A stretch of DNA of 64,000 nt from positions 1 through 64,000 of the forward strand of contig DASXVO010000054.1 of NCBI GenBank assembly GCA_036504215.1, given 5' to 3'. Each line of letters opens with the position of its first letter. Positions within the stretch are counted from its first letter, which is position 1. This DNA comes from Vicinamibacterales bacterium. Its GTDB lineage: Bacteria > Acidobacteriota > Vicinamibacteria > Vicinamibacterales > Fen-181. The translations under genes were made by a program, and so were the position numbers. Below are positions 1 through 7,691 of this stretch, piece after piece. Below the pieces are notes generated by a model, which saw nothing but the letters and a program-made list of their open reading frames with translations, made no database searches and was not told the DNA's origin.

Positions 1-2
1 CG

Positions 3-74
3 TTGCGCGTGGATGGCGGCGTGGAGTTGGCGGAGAGCAGTATCTTCGCGCTGGGGCACCCGGTCCTCCATTGA
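3..74 (+). CDS. C-terminal 23 codons of an unidentified protein (cut by window edge)
   Basis: Frame 3 is open from the window edge to a TGA at 72-74. Of its 23 codons, 20 end in G or C, as in the real genes of this window. The other two frames do not show this bias. The fragment is too short to assign a function. It ends just upstream of the promoter-like and palindromic sequence that precedes the first receptor module. Confidence 0.35.
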   Translation: MRVDGGVELAESSIFALGHPVLH

Positions 75-81
75 GTGGTCG

Positions 82-111
82 TTGACAACGGCACCTCGAT
101 CGGACTAGGTT
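82..111 (+). promoter_or_regulatory. Possible sigma-70-type promoter upstream of receptor module 1
   Basis: A perfect TTGACA lies at 82-87, followed after 18 bases by TAGGTT at 106-111. The -10 match is poor. It sits just upstream of the palindrome at 117-138, an arrangement typical of a regulated promoter. No equivalent -35 box was found before the second module copy near 6440. Confidence 0.3.
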
Positions 112-116
112 ATGCG

Positions 117-138
117 CGTTGGAATTTTAATTCCAACG
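117..138 (+). promoter_or_regulatory. 22-bp palindrome, probable operator
   Basis: The arms CGTTGGAATT and AATTCCAACG are perfect inverted repeats separated by TT. A weaker relative, GGAATATATGTTCC, lies at 6454-6467 at the same distance before the intact M20 peptidase gene, and the roughly 35 bases after it are also similar. The placement beside a promoter-like sequence suggests a repressor or activator site controlling a peptidase/receptor module. The regulator is unknown. Confidence 0.5.
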
Positions 139-162
139 AGAAATGTCCTAAGTCACAAAATT

Positions 163-390
163 CCCTGGTCTGGCCAATACCGCTGCGAGATGCCTCCCTC
201 CGCGTGGCGCGCCTCGACGGCGTGTCGAGCCGGGAGCTCTCGAGTCCCCCGCGCAGGAACTTGGATCCCCATCCGCTCCCCCGATCTCGGGGTGCGGAGA
301 TCGGCCCAGGGTCGTGCAGGAGAGGGTCCGCGGCGGTCATAAGCAAGCTGTCAGCCTCGCGAAGCAGGCCCCCGCCAATCGTATCGTCAT
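163..390 (+). pseudogene. Gutted M20 peptidase gene (5' and 3' ends only)
   Basis: Bases about 155-262 align with the first ~100 bases of the intact M20 peptidase gene at 6498, including the segment reading A-R-x-D-G-V-S. Bases about 283-417 align with that gene's last ~100 bases and its spacer to receptor 2. Roughly 1 kb between the two parts is missing. The start codon equivalent to ATG 6498 is CTG here. This is a deletion remnant of a duplicated peptidase-receptor module and should make no functional peptidase. Confidence 0.75.
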
Positions 391-417
391 GTGGTTATCG
401 TGTTGGAGACAGACCCT

Positions 418-3342
418 ATGAACATGAAGACACTGATCGCATTTTGTCTGGCGCTGGCTGTCGCTGCAGGCGCCGCGGCCCAGGGAAACCCCACAGGGAC
501 CATCAGAGGTCAGGTGGTCGATCCGGACAAGTTGGCCCTGCCGGGTGTCACGGTCACGGTGACGTCGCCGGCACTCCAGGGCGCACGCACGGCGGTGACG
601 TCCGCCAACGGCGACTTCATCATTCCGTTCCTGCCGGCCGGCGAGTACACGGTCACGGTCGAGCTGCAGGGCTTCCAGGCGCAGAAACAGACGATCGGCG
701 TGGCGATGGCGGAGACGCAGCCACTGATGATCAAGATGTCTCTGGCCTCCCTCACTGAAACGGTGAACGTCACCGGCACGACGAACACCGAGGTGCTGAC
801 GACGTCCACGGTCGCCGAGACCTACAAGAAGGACACGCTGGAGCGCCTGCCGATCGGCCGGACGCTCAACGACGCCACCCTGCTGGCGCCCGGCGTCGCG
901 CCCAACGGCCCGAGCGGCAACATCATGATGTCGGGCGCGCTCTCGTTCGAGAACCTGTTCCTGGTCAACGGCGTGGTCGTCAACGAGAACCTGCGCGGCC
1001 AGGCGCTGAACCTCTTCATCGAGGACGCGATCCAGGAGACGAAGGTCTCGACCGGCAGCATCTCGGCGGAGTACGGACGGTTCCAGGGCGGCGTGGTCAA
1101 CATGATCACCAAGTCGGGCGGCAACAACTTCAGCGGGTCGTTCCGCACGACGTTCGACAACGATGCCTGGCGCTCGCTGACGCCCGATCCCAACGACCAG
1201 AAGGTCGACACCGTCACACCGACCTACGAGCTGACGGCCGGCGGCCCGATCCGCAAGGACAAGGTCTGGTTCTTCGGCGCGTACCGGCTCACGGATCCCA
1301 AGCGCAACAAGACCCTCGACTACACCGGGGTCAACTTCACCTACGACACCAAGGACACCCGGTACGAGGCGAAGGTCACCTACGCCCTGAACCAGAAGAA
1401 CAACATCAAGGCGTCCTACACGAAGCGGACGACCGCGAGCAAGAACAACTGGTTCGGCTCGGTCATGGACCTGGCCAGCTTGTACGACAACTCGACCGAG
1501 CAGACTCTCACCACGGTCAACTACACGAACGTGCTCACCAGCAACATCTTCCTCGAGGGTCAGTACTCGCGGAAGATCTCGGCGACGATGGACACCGGGT
1601 CGCGGTTCTCGGACCCGATCAAGGGCACCTACATCACCGACCGCTCGCGCAACAGCTACCGCTACAACGCGCCGACCTTCTGCGCGGTGTGCTACGACAG
1701 CACCGGCACCGGGTGGCTTGAGCACCGCGACAACTGGGACTGGTTCGTCAAGATGAGCTACTTCGTGTCGACGAAGAAGACCGGGTCGCACAACCTGGTG
1801 TTCGGCTTCGACAACTACAAGGAGTGGCGCAAGAACAACAACTGGCAGTCGGGGAGCAGCTTCGCCGTCAACGGCACCTCCGCGATCATCAACGGGACCA
1901 GCATCTTCCCGGTGCTCAAGAACGACAACACCACCTACATCAACTGGATGCCGCTGGTGAAGGAGACGGTCGGCAACGACATCAGGACGTACTCCGGATA
2001 CATCAACGATGCGTGGCGCCTGAGCAACAAGCTCTCGTTCAACATCGGCGCCCGCTACGACATGAATCGGTCGAAGGACCAGAGCGGCGCCGAGGTCGTG
2101 AAGGACTCGCAGTGGAGTCCGCGCGTCGGATTCAGCTGGGACATCAAGGGCGACGCCAAGTGGATCGCCAACGCGGCCTTCTCGCGGTACGTCATGGGCA
2201 TCAGCACCGCGCTGGTGGACGCCGGATCGGCCGGCGGACGGACGGCGAGCTACAGCTGGTACTACAAGGGCCCGAACATCAACACGGCCGCCGCGGGTCC
2301 CTATCTCACCGCCGACCAGGCGCTGCCGATCCTGTGGAAGTGGTTCAACGACAACGGCGGCGTCAACATGAAGACCCGGACGGCGCCGAGCATCCCGGGT
2401 GTCAGCACGAGGGTCAAGGACGGTGTGGTGTCGCCCAGCTCGAACGAGTTCTCGTTCGGCATCGCGAACCAGCTCGGGGACAAGGGTGTGTGGCGCGTCG
2501 ACTACGTCTACCGGAAGTCGGGCGACATGTATGGCGACTACCTCGACATGTCGACCGGCCTCGTGGCCGATCCGACGGGGCGCCAGTTCAACCTCACGCT
2601 GACGGGCAACACGCCGCTGGCCAAGCGCACCTACCAGTCGGTGGTGACCAATTTCAACTATCGGTTCAAGTCGGTGATCGTCAGCGCCAACTACACGCTG
2701 TCGAAGATGTGGGGCAACGTGAACGGCGAGAATACCGGCAGCGGGCCGATTCGCGCCGACCTGAACTGGTACCCGGAGTACAAGCAGGAAGGCTGGAACT
2801 ACCCGCTGGGCTACAACCCCGGCGACCAGCGCCACAAGTTCCGCGGCATGGTGACGTACCGCGTACCCGTCCCGCAGAGCGTCGGTTCGCTCGACATCGG
2901 GATGGTGCAGCGCTACGACTCGCCCGTGGCGCAGGACATCGCCGGCACGGTGGACAGCCGATCGTACGTGAACAATCCGGGCTACCTCAACCCGACCAGC
3001 GGCGTGACGTACTACTTCATCGGCCGCGGTGACTACCGGTTCGATCCGGTCTGGACGACGGACCTGTCCGTGATGTGGGGGAAGAAGATTCCGGGCATCC
3101 ACACCGAGGTGTTCTTCCGCGGCGTCATCACCAACCTGTTCAACAATGCCGCCGTCACCGGCGGTGATACGACGGTGAACACGAACTACAACAACAAGGC
3201 GTACGCCGTGTTCAACCCGTTCACGTCCGCGCCGGTGCAGGGCACGAACTGGGACTACAGCTCGATCTTCGGGCGGCCCCAGTCGAAGGATGACTACCAG
3301 AGGGCGCGCTTGTTCACCTTCTCGGTGGGAGTTCGCTTCTAG
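418..3342 (+). CDS. TonB-dependent receptor 1 (Oar-like, carboxypeptidase-type N-terminal domain)
   Basis: This 974-residue outer-membrane receptor starts with a signal peptide (M-N-M-K-T-L-I-A-F, cut near A-A-A-Q-G). Next comes a carboxypeptidase-regulatory-like domain at residues ~22-105, with the typical G-x-I-R-G-Q-V-V-D and L-P-G-V-T-V-T-V pattern. A plug domain and a long beta-barrel follow, ending in F-S-V-G-V-R-F, an aromatic-ended outer-membrane signature. Such proteins import large ligands using TonB energy. The setting among peptidases suggests peptides or protein fragments, which is inference. An in-frame GTG at 391 is possible, but ATG 418 begins the signal peptide. It is closely related to the receptor at 7692 and follows the gutted peptidase copy. 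Confidence 0.93.
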   Translation: MNMKTLIAFCLALAVAAGAAAQGNPTGTIRGQVVDPDKLALPGVTVTVTSPALQGARTAVTSANGDFIIPFLPAGEYTVTVELQGFQAQKQTIGVAMAETQPLMIKMSLASLTETVNVTGTTNTEVLTTSTVAETYKKDTLERLPIGRTLNDATLLAPGVAPNGPSGNIMMSGALSFENLFLVNGVVVNENLRGQALNLFIEDAIQETKVSTGSISAEYGRFQGGVVNMITKSGGNNFSGSFRTTFDNDAWRSLTPDPNDQKVDTVTPTYELTAGGPIRKDKVWFFGAYRLTDPKRNKTLDYTGVNFTYDTKDTRYEAKVTYALNQKNNIKASYTKRTTASKNNWFGSVMDLASLYDNSTEQTLTTVNYTNVLTSNIFLEGQYSRKISATMDTGSRFSDPIKGTYITDRSRNSYRYNAPTFCAVCYDSTGTGWLEHRDNWDWFVKMSYFVSTKKTGSHNLVFGFDNYKEWRKNNNWQSGSSFAVNGTSAIINGTSIFPVLKNDNTTYINWMPLVKETVGNDIRTYSGYINDAWRLSNKLSFNIGARYDMNRSKDQSGAEVVKDSQWSPRVGFSWDIKGDAKWIANAAFSRYVMGISTALVDAGSAGGRTASYSWYYKGPNINTAAAGPYLTADQALPILWKWFNDNGGVNMKTRTAPSIPGVSTRVKDGVVSPSSNEFSFGIANQLGDKGVWRVDYVYRKSGDMYGDYLDMSTGLVADPTGRQFNLTLTGNTPLAKRTYQSVVTNFNYRFKSVIVSANYTLSKMWGNVNGENTGSGPIRADLNWYPEYKQEGWNYPLGYNPGDQRHKFRGMVTYRVPVPQSVGSLDIGMVQRYDSPVAQDIAGTVDSRSYVNNPGYLNPTSGVTYYFIGRGDYRFDPVWTTDLSVMWGKKIPGIHTEVFFRGVITNLFNNAAVTGGDTTVNTNYNNKAYAVFNPFTSAPVQGTNWDYSSIFGRPQSKDDYQRARLFTFSVGVRF

Positions 3343-3358
3343 TCAGTGTTCGATGCCG

Positions 3359-3391
3359 TTCAGGGGTCGGCTCGTCCGGCCGGCCCCTGAA
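3359..3391. terminator. Hairpin between convergent genes
   Basis: A 13-bp stem (TTCAGGGGTCGGC paired with GCCGGCCCCTGAA, one G-T pair) has a 7-base loop. It lies between the receptor gene stop and the convergent serine hydrolase gene stop. There is no U-run, so it may act in either direction or with Rho. Confidence 0.55.
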
Positions 3392-3417
3392 TGGCCCCGC
3401 TTCCCCGTCCTGCCGAC

Positions 3418-4503
3418 CTACCTCGCGGTCCTCGCGTCGAAGATCAACTGCACCAGCTTGCCGAACTGCTCCCCGCTGACCTGCCGGCCGCGGATGTCGG
3501 TGTTCACACGGTGCACGATCACCATGTCGTATTCCGGCACGACGAGAATGAAGTGGCCGCCCGCCCCGCGGGCCGAATACGACCCTTTCGGCATCACGAC
3601 GCCAGGGAAGTGCCGGCCCTCGACCGCGACCCACCACAGGTAGCCGTAGCCGCCCGACTGGCCCGCGTCCGAATACGACGCGGTGCTCTCTGCCACCCAG
3701 TCCTTCGGCACGACCTCGGTGCCCCGCCACGAGCCCTGCCGCAGGAACAGCAGGCCGAAGCGCGCCATGTCGCGCGCGGTCATGCGGAACGGGTAGGCGG
3801 CGTACACCGAGTCCGCCCCGGTGAAGTACTGCCCGTCGTCGAGAATGTAGTCCTGCATGCCGATCGGGCCGGCGATCCGCGTCTGGAATTCCCGGTAGAT
3901 GCTGTTCTTCACCGCCCGCTCGAAGATCATGCCGAGCGCGTTGAAGTCCCAGTTGTTGTAGTACCAGAACGTGCCAGGAGCGTGGCTGTTGCGCGCCGGG
4001 CGCGCGGCCTTCATGGCCGGCGTCTCGTACAGCGCGGGATGGTACACGCCCGAGCGGGCCTTCAACAGGTCGTGCACGGTGGCGGTCTTCTCGGCCGCGT
4101 TCAACGACGGCTCGTTGTCGTCGATCCCGAGCTGCTCCAGGGTCTTGGCGAGGTCGATCCGGTTCTGGCGGACGTGGATCCCGTACATCGCGCTCAGGAA
4201 GCTCTTGCGAATCGAGTGAATGTTGTACTTCGCGTCGGTCCTGCCCCATTCGTCCAGGACCTTGCCCTGGACGACGACCATGACGGCCTCGGTATTGATG
4301 GTGGCCGCGTACTCCTTCGCCAGCTTCAGCTTCTCGGGAGACCACCCGAGCGCCTGCGGAGACGCTAGGCGTTCCCAGGTGGCGCCCGGGTACGTGGGCT
4401 GGTCCTGCGCTCGGCCGGCCGTCGTCCACGCTGCGGTGAGCAGCAGGACGCTGAGCGTCAACCAGCGTCCGATTCTTCGCGGTGTGCGTGTCGTGCGAAA
4501 CAT
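3418..4503 (-). CDS. Serine hydrolase, class C beta-lactamase / penicillin-binding-protein fold
   Basis: This is a 361-residue exported protein. The start at 4503 follows a good AAGGAG site and opens a signal peptide (hydrophobic stretch W-L-T-L-S-V-L-L-L-T-A-A). The S-x-x-K nucleophile motif is S-I-R-K at residues 97-100. The second motif is probably Y-Y-N-N at 181-184, the usual Y-x-N position. A C-terminal G-A-G-G-H-F segment fills the place of the third motif. These proteins hydrolyse esters, D-peptides or beta-lactams in the periplasm; the substrate cannot be read from sequence. The gene is convergent to receptor 1 and diverges from the M81 peptidase gene. Confidence 0.88.
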   Translation of the reverse strand: MFRTTRTPRRIGRWLTLSVLLLTAAWTTAGRAQDQPTYPGATWERLASPQALGWSPEKLKLAKEYAATINTEAVMVVVQGKVLDEWGRTDAKYNIHSIRKSFLSAMYGIHVRQNRIDLAKTLEQLGIDDNEPSLNAAEKTATVHDLLKARSGVYHPALYETPAMKAARPARNSHAPGTFWYYNNWDFNALGMIFERAVKNSIYREFQTRIAGPIGMQDYILDDGQYFTGADSVYAAYPFRMTARDMARFGLLFLRQGSWRGTEVVPKDWVAESTASYSDAGQSGGYGYLWWVAVEGRHFPGVVMPKGSYSARGAGGHFILVVPEYDMVIVHRVNTDIRGRQVSGEQFGKLVQLIFDARTAR

Positions 4504-4719
4504 GCTGTGACTCCTTGGGTGAGGGTGCGCGACGCGTGTCGCGGGAGGCGGGACGGGCACTCATCATCCCACACCCCGCCTGGCGAATCCAACGAGGCAC
4601 CAGGTGACCCGGATGGTTGCGTCCTGTGGCCGGAGTGCGGTACCGTCTGCGTCGCCCCCCTTCCAGATTTCAGATGTCAGCCGTCGGCCGGCCGTGCGTG
4701 CGTGACGATGCGGCCCGGC

Positions 4720-6276
4720 ATGGAGAACGATGTGAACCTGCTCGACCGTACCGTGTCCGCCATCCTCGTGTCCGCGCTGTCGCTGGTCGCCTGCCAGCAG
4801 GCGACGGCCGCCCAGGCCGCGGCGGCCAAACGCATCCGCATCGGCGTCGCCACCTTCTCGCACGAGACCTGCACGTTCTGCCCGGAGCCCACCGGCATCG
4901 CCGAGTGGGAGTACTACGGACCACCGCAGCGGGGGCCGGAGGTGCTGAAGTCGGGGCCCTACATCCGCGGCTTCGTCGACGCCGCCCGCGACCACGACAA
5001 CGTCGACCTGGTCGGCATCTACTCTCCTCGTGATTCGAAGGGCGGCTCGTCCGGCAGCTGGCTCACGACCGAGGCGTTCGACAAGTACTCGAACGGCATC
5101 GCCAGCGACTTGAAGCAGTCGGGCCCCTTCGACGCGGTCTACCTCTCGCTGCACGGCGCCATGGCGGTGACCGGCGTGCCGAAGCCCGAGGCGGAGCTGG
5201 TGCGCCGCGTGCGCAAGGTCGTCGGTGCGATTCCGATCGTGGTGACACTCGATCTCCACGCCAACGAAGACCACGAGCTGTCCGATGTCGCCAACGGCGT
5301 GCTGATCATCAAGCGCTACCCGCACTACGACGCGGCCCTGCAGGGCGATCGCGCGCTGCGGCTGCTGCTTCGGATGGTCCGAGGGACCTACAAGCCGACG
5401 ATGGCCACGCGCAAGCCGGGCGTCATCACGCCCAGCGTGTTCCAGGGGACGGGGACGTCGCCGGCGATGGAGATCATGGAGCGGGCGCGCATCTGGGAGG
5501 AGCGAACGCGCGACGTGTACGTGTCTGTCGCCTTCGGCTTCGCGTACGCGGACGTGCCGGATGTCGGCGCCACGGTCATGGTGATCGCCAACAACAACCA
5601 GGCGCTGGCGGACCGCATCGCACAGGACATGTCGGACTTCATCTGGAAGCAGCGCGTGCAGTTCGCCGGCAAGAAGATTCCGAAGACCGAGGAGGGCGTG
5701 CGGCTGGCGATGGAGGCGGTTCGCGCCGGCAAGCGCCCCGTGGTGGTCGCAGATCAGGGGGACCGCACGGGCAATTCGACGCACATCCTCGCCGAACTCA
5801 TCAAGCAGGGCGGCAAGAACTTCTGCCTCACCACGATCGCCGACGAGAGGGCGATCAAGGACATCCAGGCCAGGGCGAAGGTGGGCGAGTCGGTGAAGGT
5901 GAACGTCGGCGGGTACGCCGACGAGTTCGCCGGCAAGCCGGTTCCACTCGAAGGCGTGGTCGAGTACCTCGACAAGTACGAGGACCTCGGCACCGTGGCC
6001 GTGATCCGCTTCGGATCGAACAACCGCGTGATCCTGACGCCCGTGCTGGACCAGGTCACCGATCCGGGGATCTTCCCGGCGCTGCACATCGACCTGTCGA
6101 AGCTGGACATCATCGTCCTCAAGTCGCGCGTCCACTTCCGGCGAGGGTTCGTCGAGGACGGCCTGGCTGGCGCGGTCTTCGAGGTGGATGCGCCCGGACT
6201 CGGGCCGGCCGATCTGAGCATCGTGCCGTACAAGAACATTCCGAAAGGCCTGTACCCTCTCGACAGGAAGAACTAG
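4720..6276 (+). CDS. M81 family metallopeptidase (MlrC-like)
   Basis: This is a 518-residue predicted lipoprotein: a hydrophobic segment ends in L-V-A-C. The mature part has the M81 family pattern, including the early S-H-E-T, L-H-G-A-M near the N-terminal third, T-L-D-L-H-A-N as a likely metal-binding segment, and D-Q-G-D-R-T-G-N in the second half. The best-known member, MlrC, cleaves linearised microcystin, but most relatives have unknown substrates. ATG 4720 or GTG 4732 could be the start. The reading frame is open further upstream to 4507, which would add an implausible Pro/Arg-rich leader. The neighbouring peptidases suggest extracytoplasmic peptide breakdown. Confidence 0.87.
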   Translation: MENDVNLLDRTVSAILVSALSLVACQQATAAQAAAAKRIRIGVATFSHETCTFCPEPTGIAEWEYYGPPQRGPEVLKSGPYIRGFVDAARDHDNVDLVGIYSPRDSKGGSSGSWLTTEAFDKYSNGIASDLKQSGPFDAVYLSLHGAMAVTGVPKPEAELVRRVRKVVGAIPIVVTLDLHANEDHELSDVANGVLIIKRYPHYDAALQGDRALRLLLRMVRGTYKPTMATRKPGVITPSVFQGTGTSPAMEIMERARIWEERTRDVYVSVAFGFAYADVPDVGATVMVIANNNQALADRIAQDMSDFIWKQRVQFAGKKIPKTEEGVRLAMEAVRAGKRPVVVADQGDRTGNSTHILAELIKQGGKNFCLTTIADERAIKDIQARAKVGESVKVNVGGYADEFAGKPVPLEGVVEYLDKYEDLGTVAVIRFGSNNRVILTPVLDQVTDPGIFPALHIDLSKLDIIVLKSRVHFRRGFVEDGLAGAVFEVDAPGLGPADLSIVPYKNIPKGLYPLDRKN

Positions 6277-6346
6277 CGACGCTTCGCCTCGAACCGCCGA
6301 ACTCGCTTCGGCCAGGTTGTTTCCGGCCACAACGGATCAATCCGCA

Positions 6347-6385
6347 GCCCGCCGCCGCGCTCCCGGCTCAGCCGCGGCGGCGGGC
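6347..6385 (+). terminator. GC-rich hairpin after the M81 peptidase gene
   Basis: A 12-bp perfect stem (GCCCGCCGCCGC with GCGGCGGCGGGC) has a 15-base loop and lies 70 bases after the stop codon. No U-run follows. Confidence 0.5.
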
Positions 6386-6453
6386 GAACCGAATTCCCGG
6401 ACCGAAATTTTGCGCCCTGCACGTTGAGGCATTGGTGTAGACTGGTGCCCGCC

Positions 6454-6497
6454 GGAATATATGTTCCAGCAAAAGACGGTCTGAGTCAGAAAATTCC
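6454..6497 (+). promoter_or_regulatory. Conserved leader before the M20 peptidase, second copy
   Basis: The inverted repeat GGAATATATGTTCC, a C-x-A-x-A-A-rich stretch and an A-G-T-C-A-x-A-A-A-A-T-T-C-C block match the leader at 121-165 base for base at many positions, with nearly the same spacing. No Shine-Dalgarno sequence is visible before ATG 6498, so this leader may also act on translation. Confidence 0.4.
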
Positions 6498-7646
6498 ATG
6501 GTCCACCAGACGCGACTCCTGGACGCCTTCCTCAGCCTGGCGCGCATCGACGGCGTCTCCGGCCGGGAGCGCGCCGTCGCGGCCCACATCCAGGCCCGCC
6601 TCGAGTCCATCGGTCTGACCTGCAGCCTGGATCGCGCCGGCGAGACGTTCGGCGGGAACTGCGGCAACCTCGTCGGGCGGCTGCCCGGACGCGTGGACCT
6701 GCCGACGATCCTCTTGTGCGCCCACATGGACACCGTTCTCCCCACGCAGGGGTTGAACGTCGTCCTGGACGCCGAGCGGGTGTCGTCGGACGGAACGACG
6801 ATCCTGGGGGCCGACGACCGCGCGGGCGCCGCGATCATCCTGGAGATCCTCCAGGTGCTCGTCGACGAGAGGTTGGATCACGGCCCCATCGAGGTGCTCT
6901 TCACCGTCGCCGAGGAATGCGGCATGCACGGCGCCAAGACGGTGGACTCGGGCGCGTTCGAGGCCTCCATGGGCTTCGTCTTCGACAGTTCGGCCGCGTG
7001 CGGCCGGTTCGTCGTCGGCGCGCCGTCCGCGATGGCGTTCCGGATCCTGGTGCGAGGCCGGGCCGCCCACGCGGCGGTGTCGCCCGAAAAGGGCATCCAC
7101 GCCATCCAGATTGCTTCCCGCGCGATCGCCCGCCTGCCTCTCGGCCGGCACGGCGAGACCGGGATGCTGAATGTCGGCACCATCCGCGGCGGAACGGCCA
7201 TCAACGTCGTACCGGACGAGGTGGAGATCCTGGGCGAGACCCGGAGTGCGGACCCGGCCGCCCTGGACGCCCAGATGGCCCTCGTGCGAGAGGCATTTGA
7301 GCAGGCTGCGCTCGAGGGCGGCGGCCAGGTTGAGATTGCGTGGACCTGCAAGTACGGGGAATTCGAGCTGAAACCCACCGAGCCGGTTGTGCTCGCGGCG
7401 GTTCGGGGGATCAGGGCCGCGGGCTGCGAGCCGGAACCGATCCGGTATCCGGGGGGAAGCGACGCCAACGTCCTCAACGTCCGTGGGATCCCGACCGTCA
7501 ACCTGGGCATCGGGACCCACAATGCGCACTCCATGCAGGAATCGATGCCCATCCGCTGCCTGGTCCAGGGCGCGGAGATCGGCCTTGGCATCGTGCGGGA
7601 GTTGGTTCGCGGTGATCGAACGCGCGCTGTCAGCCTCGCGAGGTGA
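6498..7646 (+). CDS. M20 family zinc peptidase (PepT-like)
   Basis: This is a 382-residue cytoplasmic di-zinc peptidase without a signal peptide. Visible metal and catalytic motifs are A-H-M-D-T at residues 75-79, the bridging G-A-D-D-R-A-G at 104-110, the catalytic pair in T-V-A-E-E-C-G near 136-142, and a late T-H-N-A-H-S. The dimerisation insert lies around residues 170-280. The pattern is closest to tripeptidase-T-like proteins that release N-terminal amino acids from small peptides. The gene ends 45 bases before receptor 2, so the two are probably co-transcribed: uptake plus intracellular cleavage. A gutted copy lies in front of receptor 1. Confidence 0.9.
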   Translation: MVHQTRLLDAFLSLARIDGVSGRERAVAAHIQARLESIGLTCSLDRAGETFGGNCGNLVGRLPGRVDLPTILLCAHMDTVLPTQGLNVVLDAERVSSDGTTILGADDRAGAAIILEILQVLVDERLDHGPIEVLFTVAEECGMHGAKTVDSGAFEASMGFVFDSSAACGRFVVGAPSAMAFRILVRGRAAHAAVSPEKGIHAIQIASRAIARLPLGRHGETGMLNVGTIRGGTAINVVPDEVEILGETRSADPAALDAQMALVREAFEQAALEGGGQVEIAWTCKYGEFELKPTEPVVLAAVRGIRAAGCEPEPIRYPGGSDANVLNVRGIPTVNLGIGTHNAHSMQESMPIRCLVQGAEIGLGIVRELVRGDRTRAVSLAR

Positions 7647-7691
7647 GCCCCCGCTGTTGGTAATGCGGCTATCGTGCTGGAGACCGGTCTT

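Noticed and set aside
337-3102. A 921-residue open frame antisense to receptor 1
   Set aside because: It is composed of Arg, Val and Asp-rich text with no domain, no ribosome site and no signal. It mirrors the strong third-position G/C bias of the real gene.
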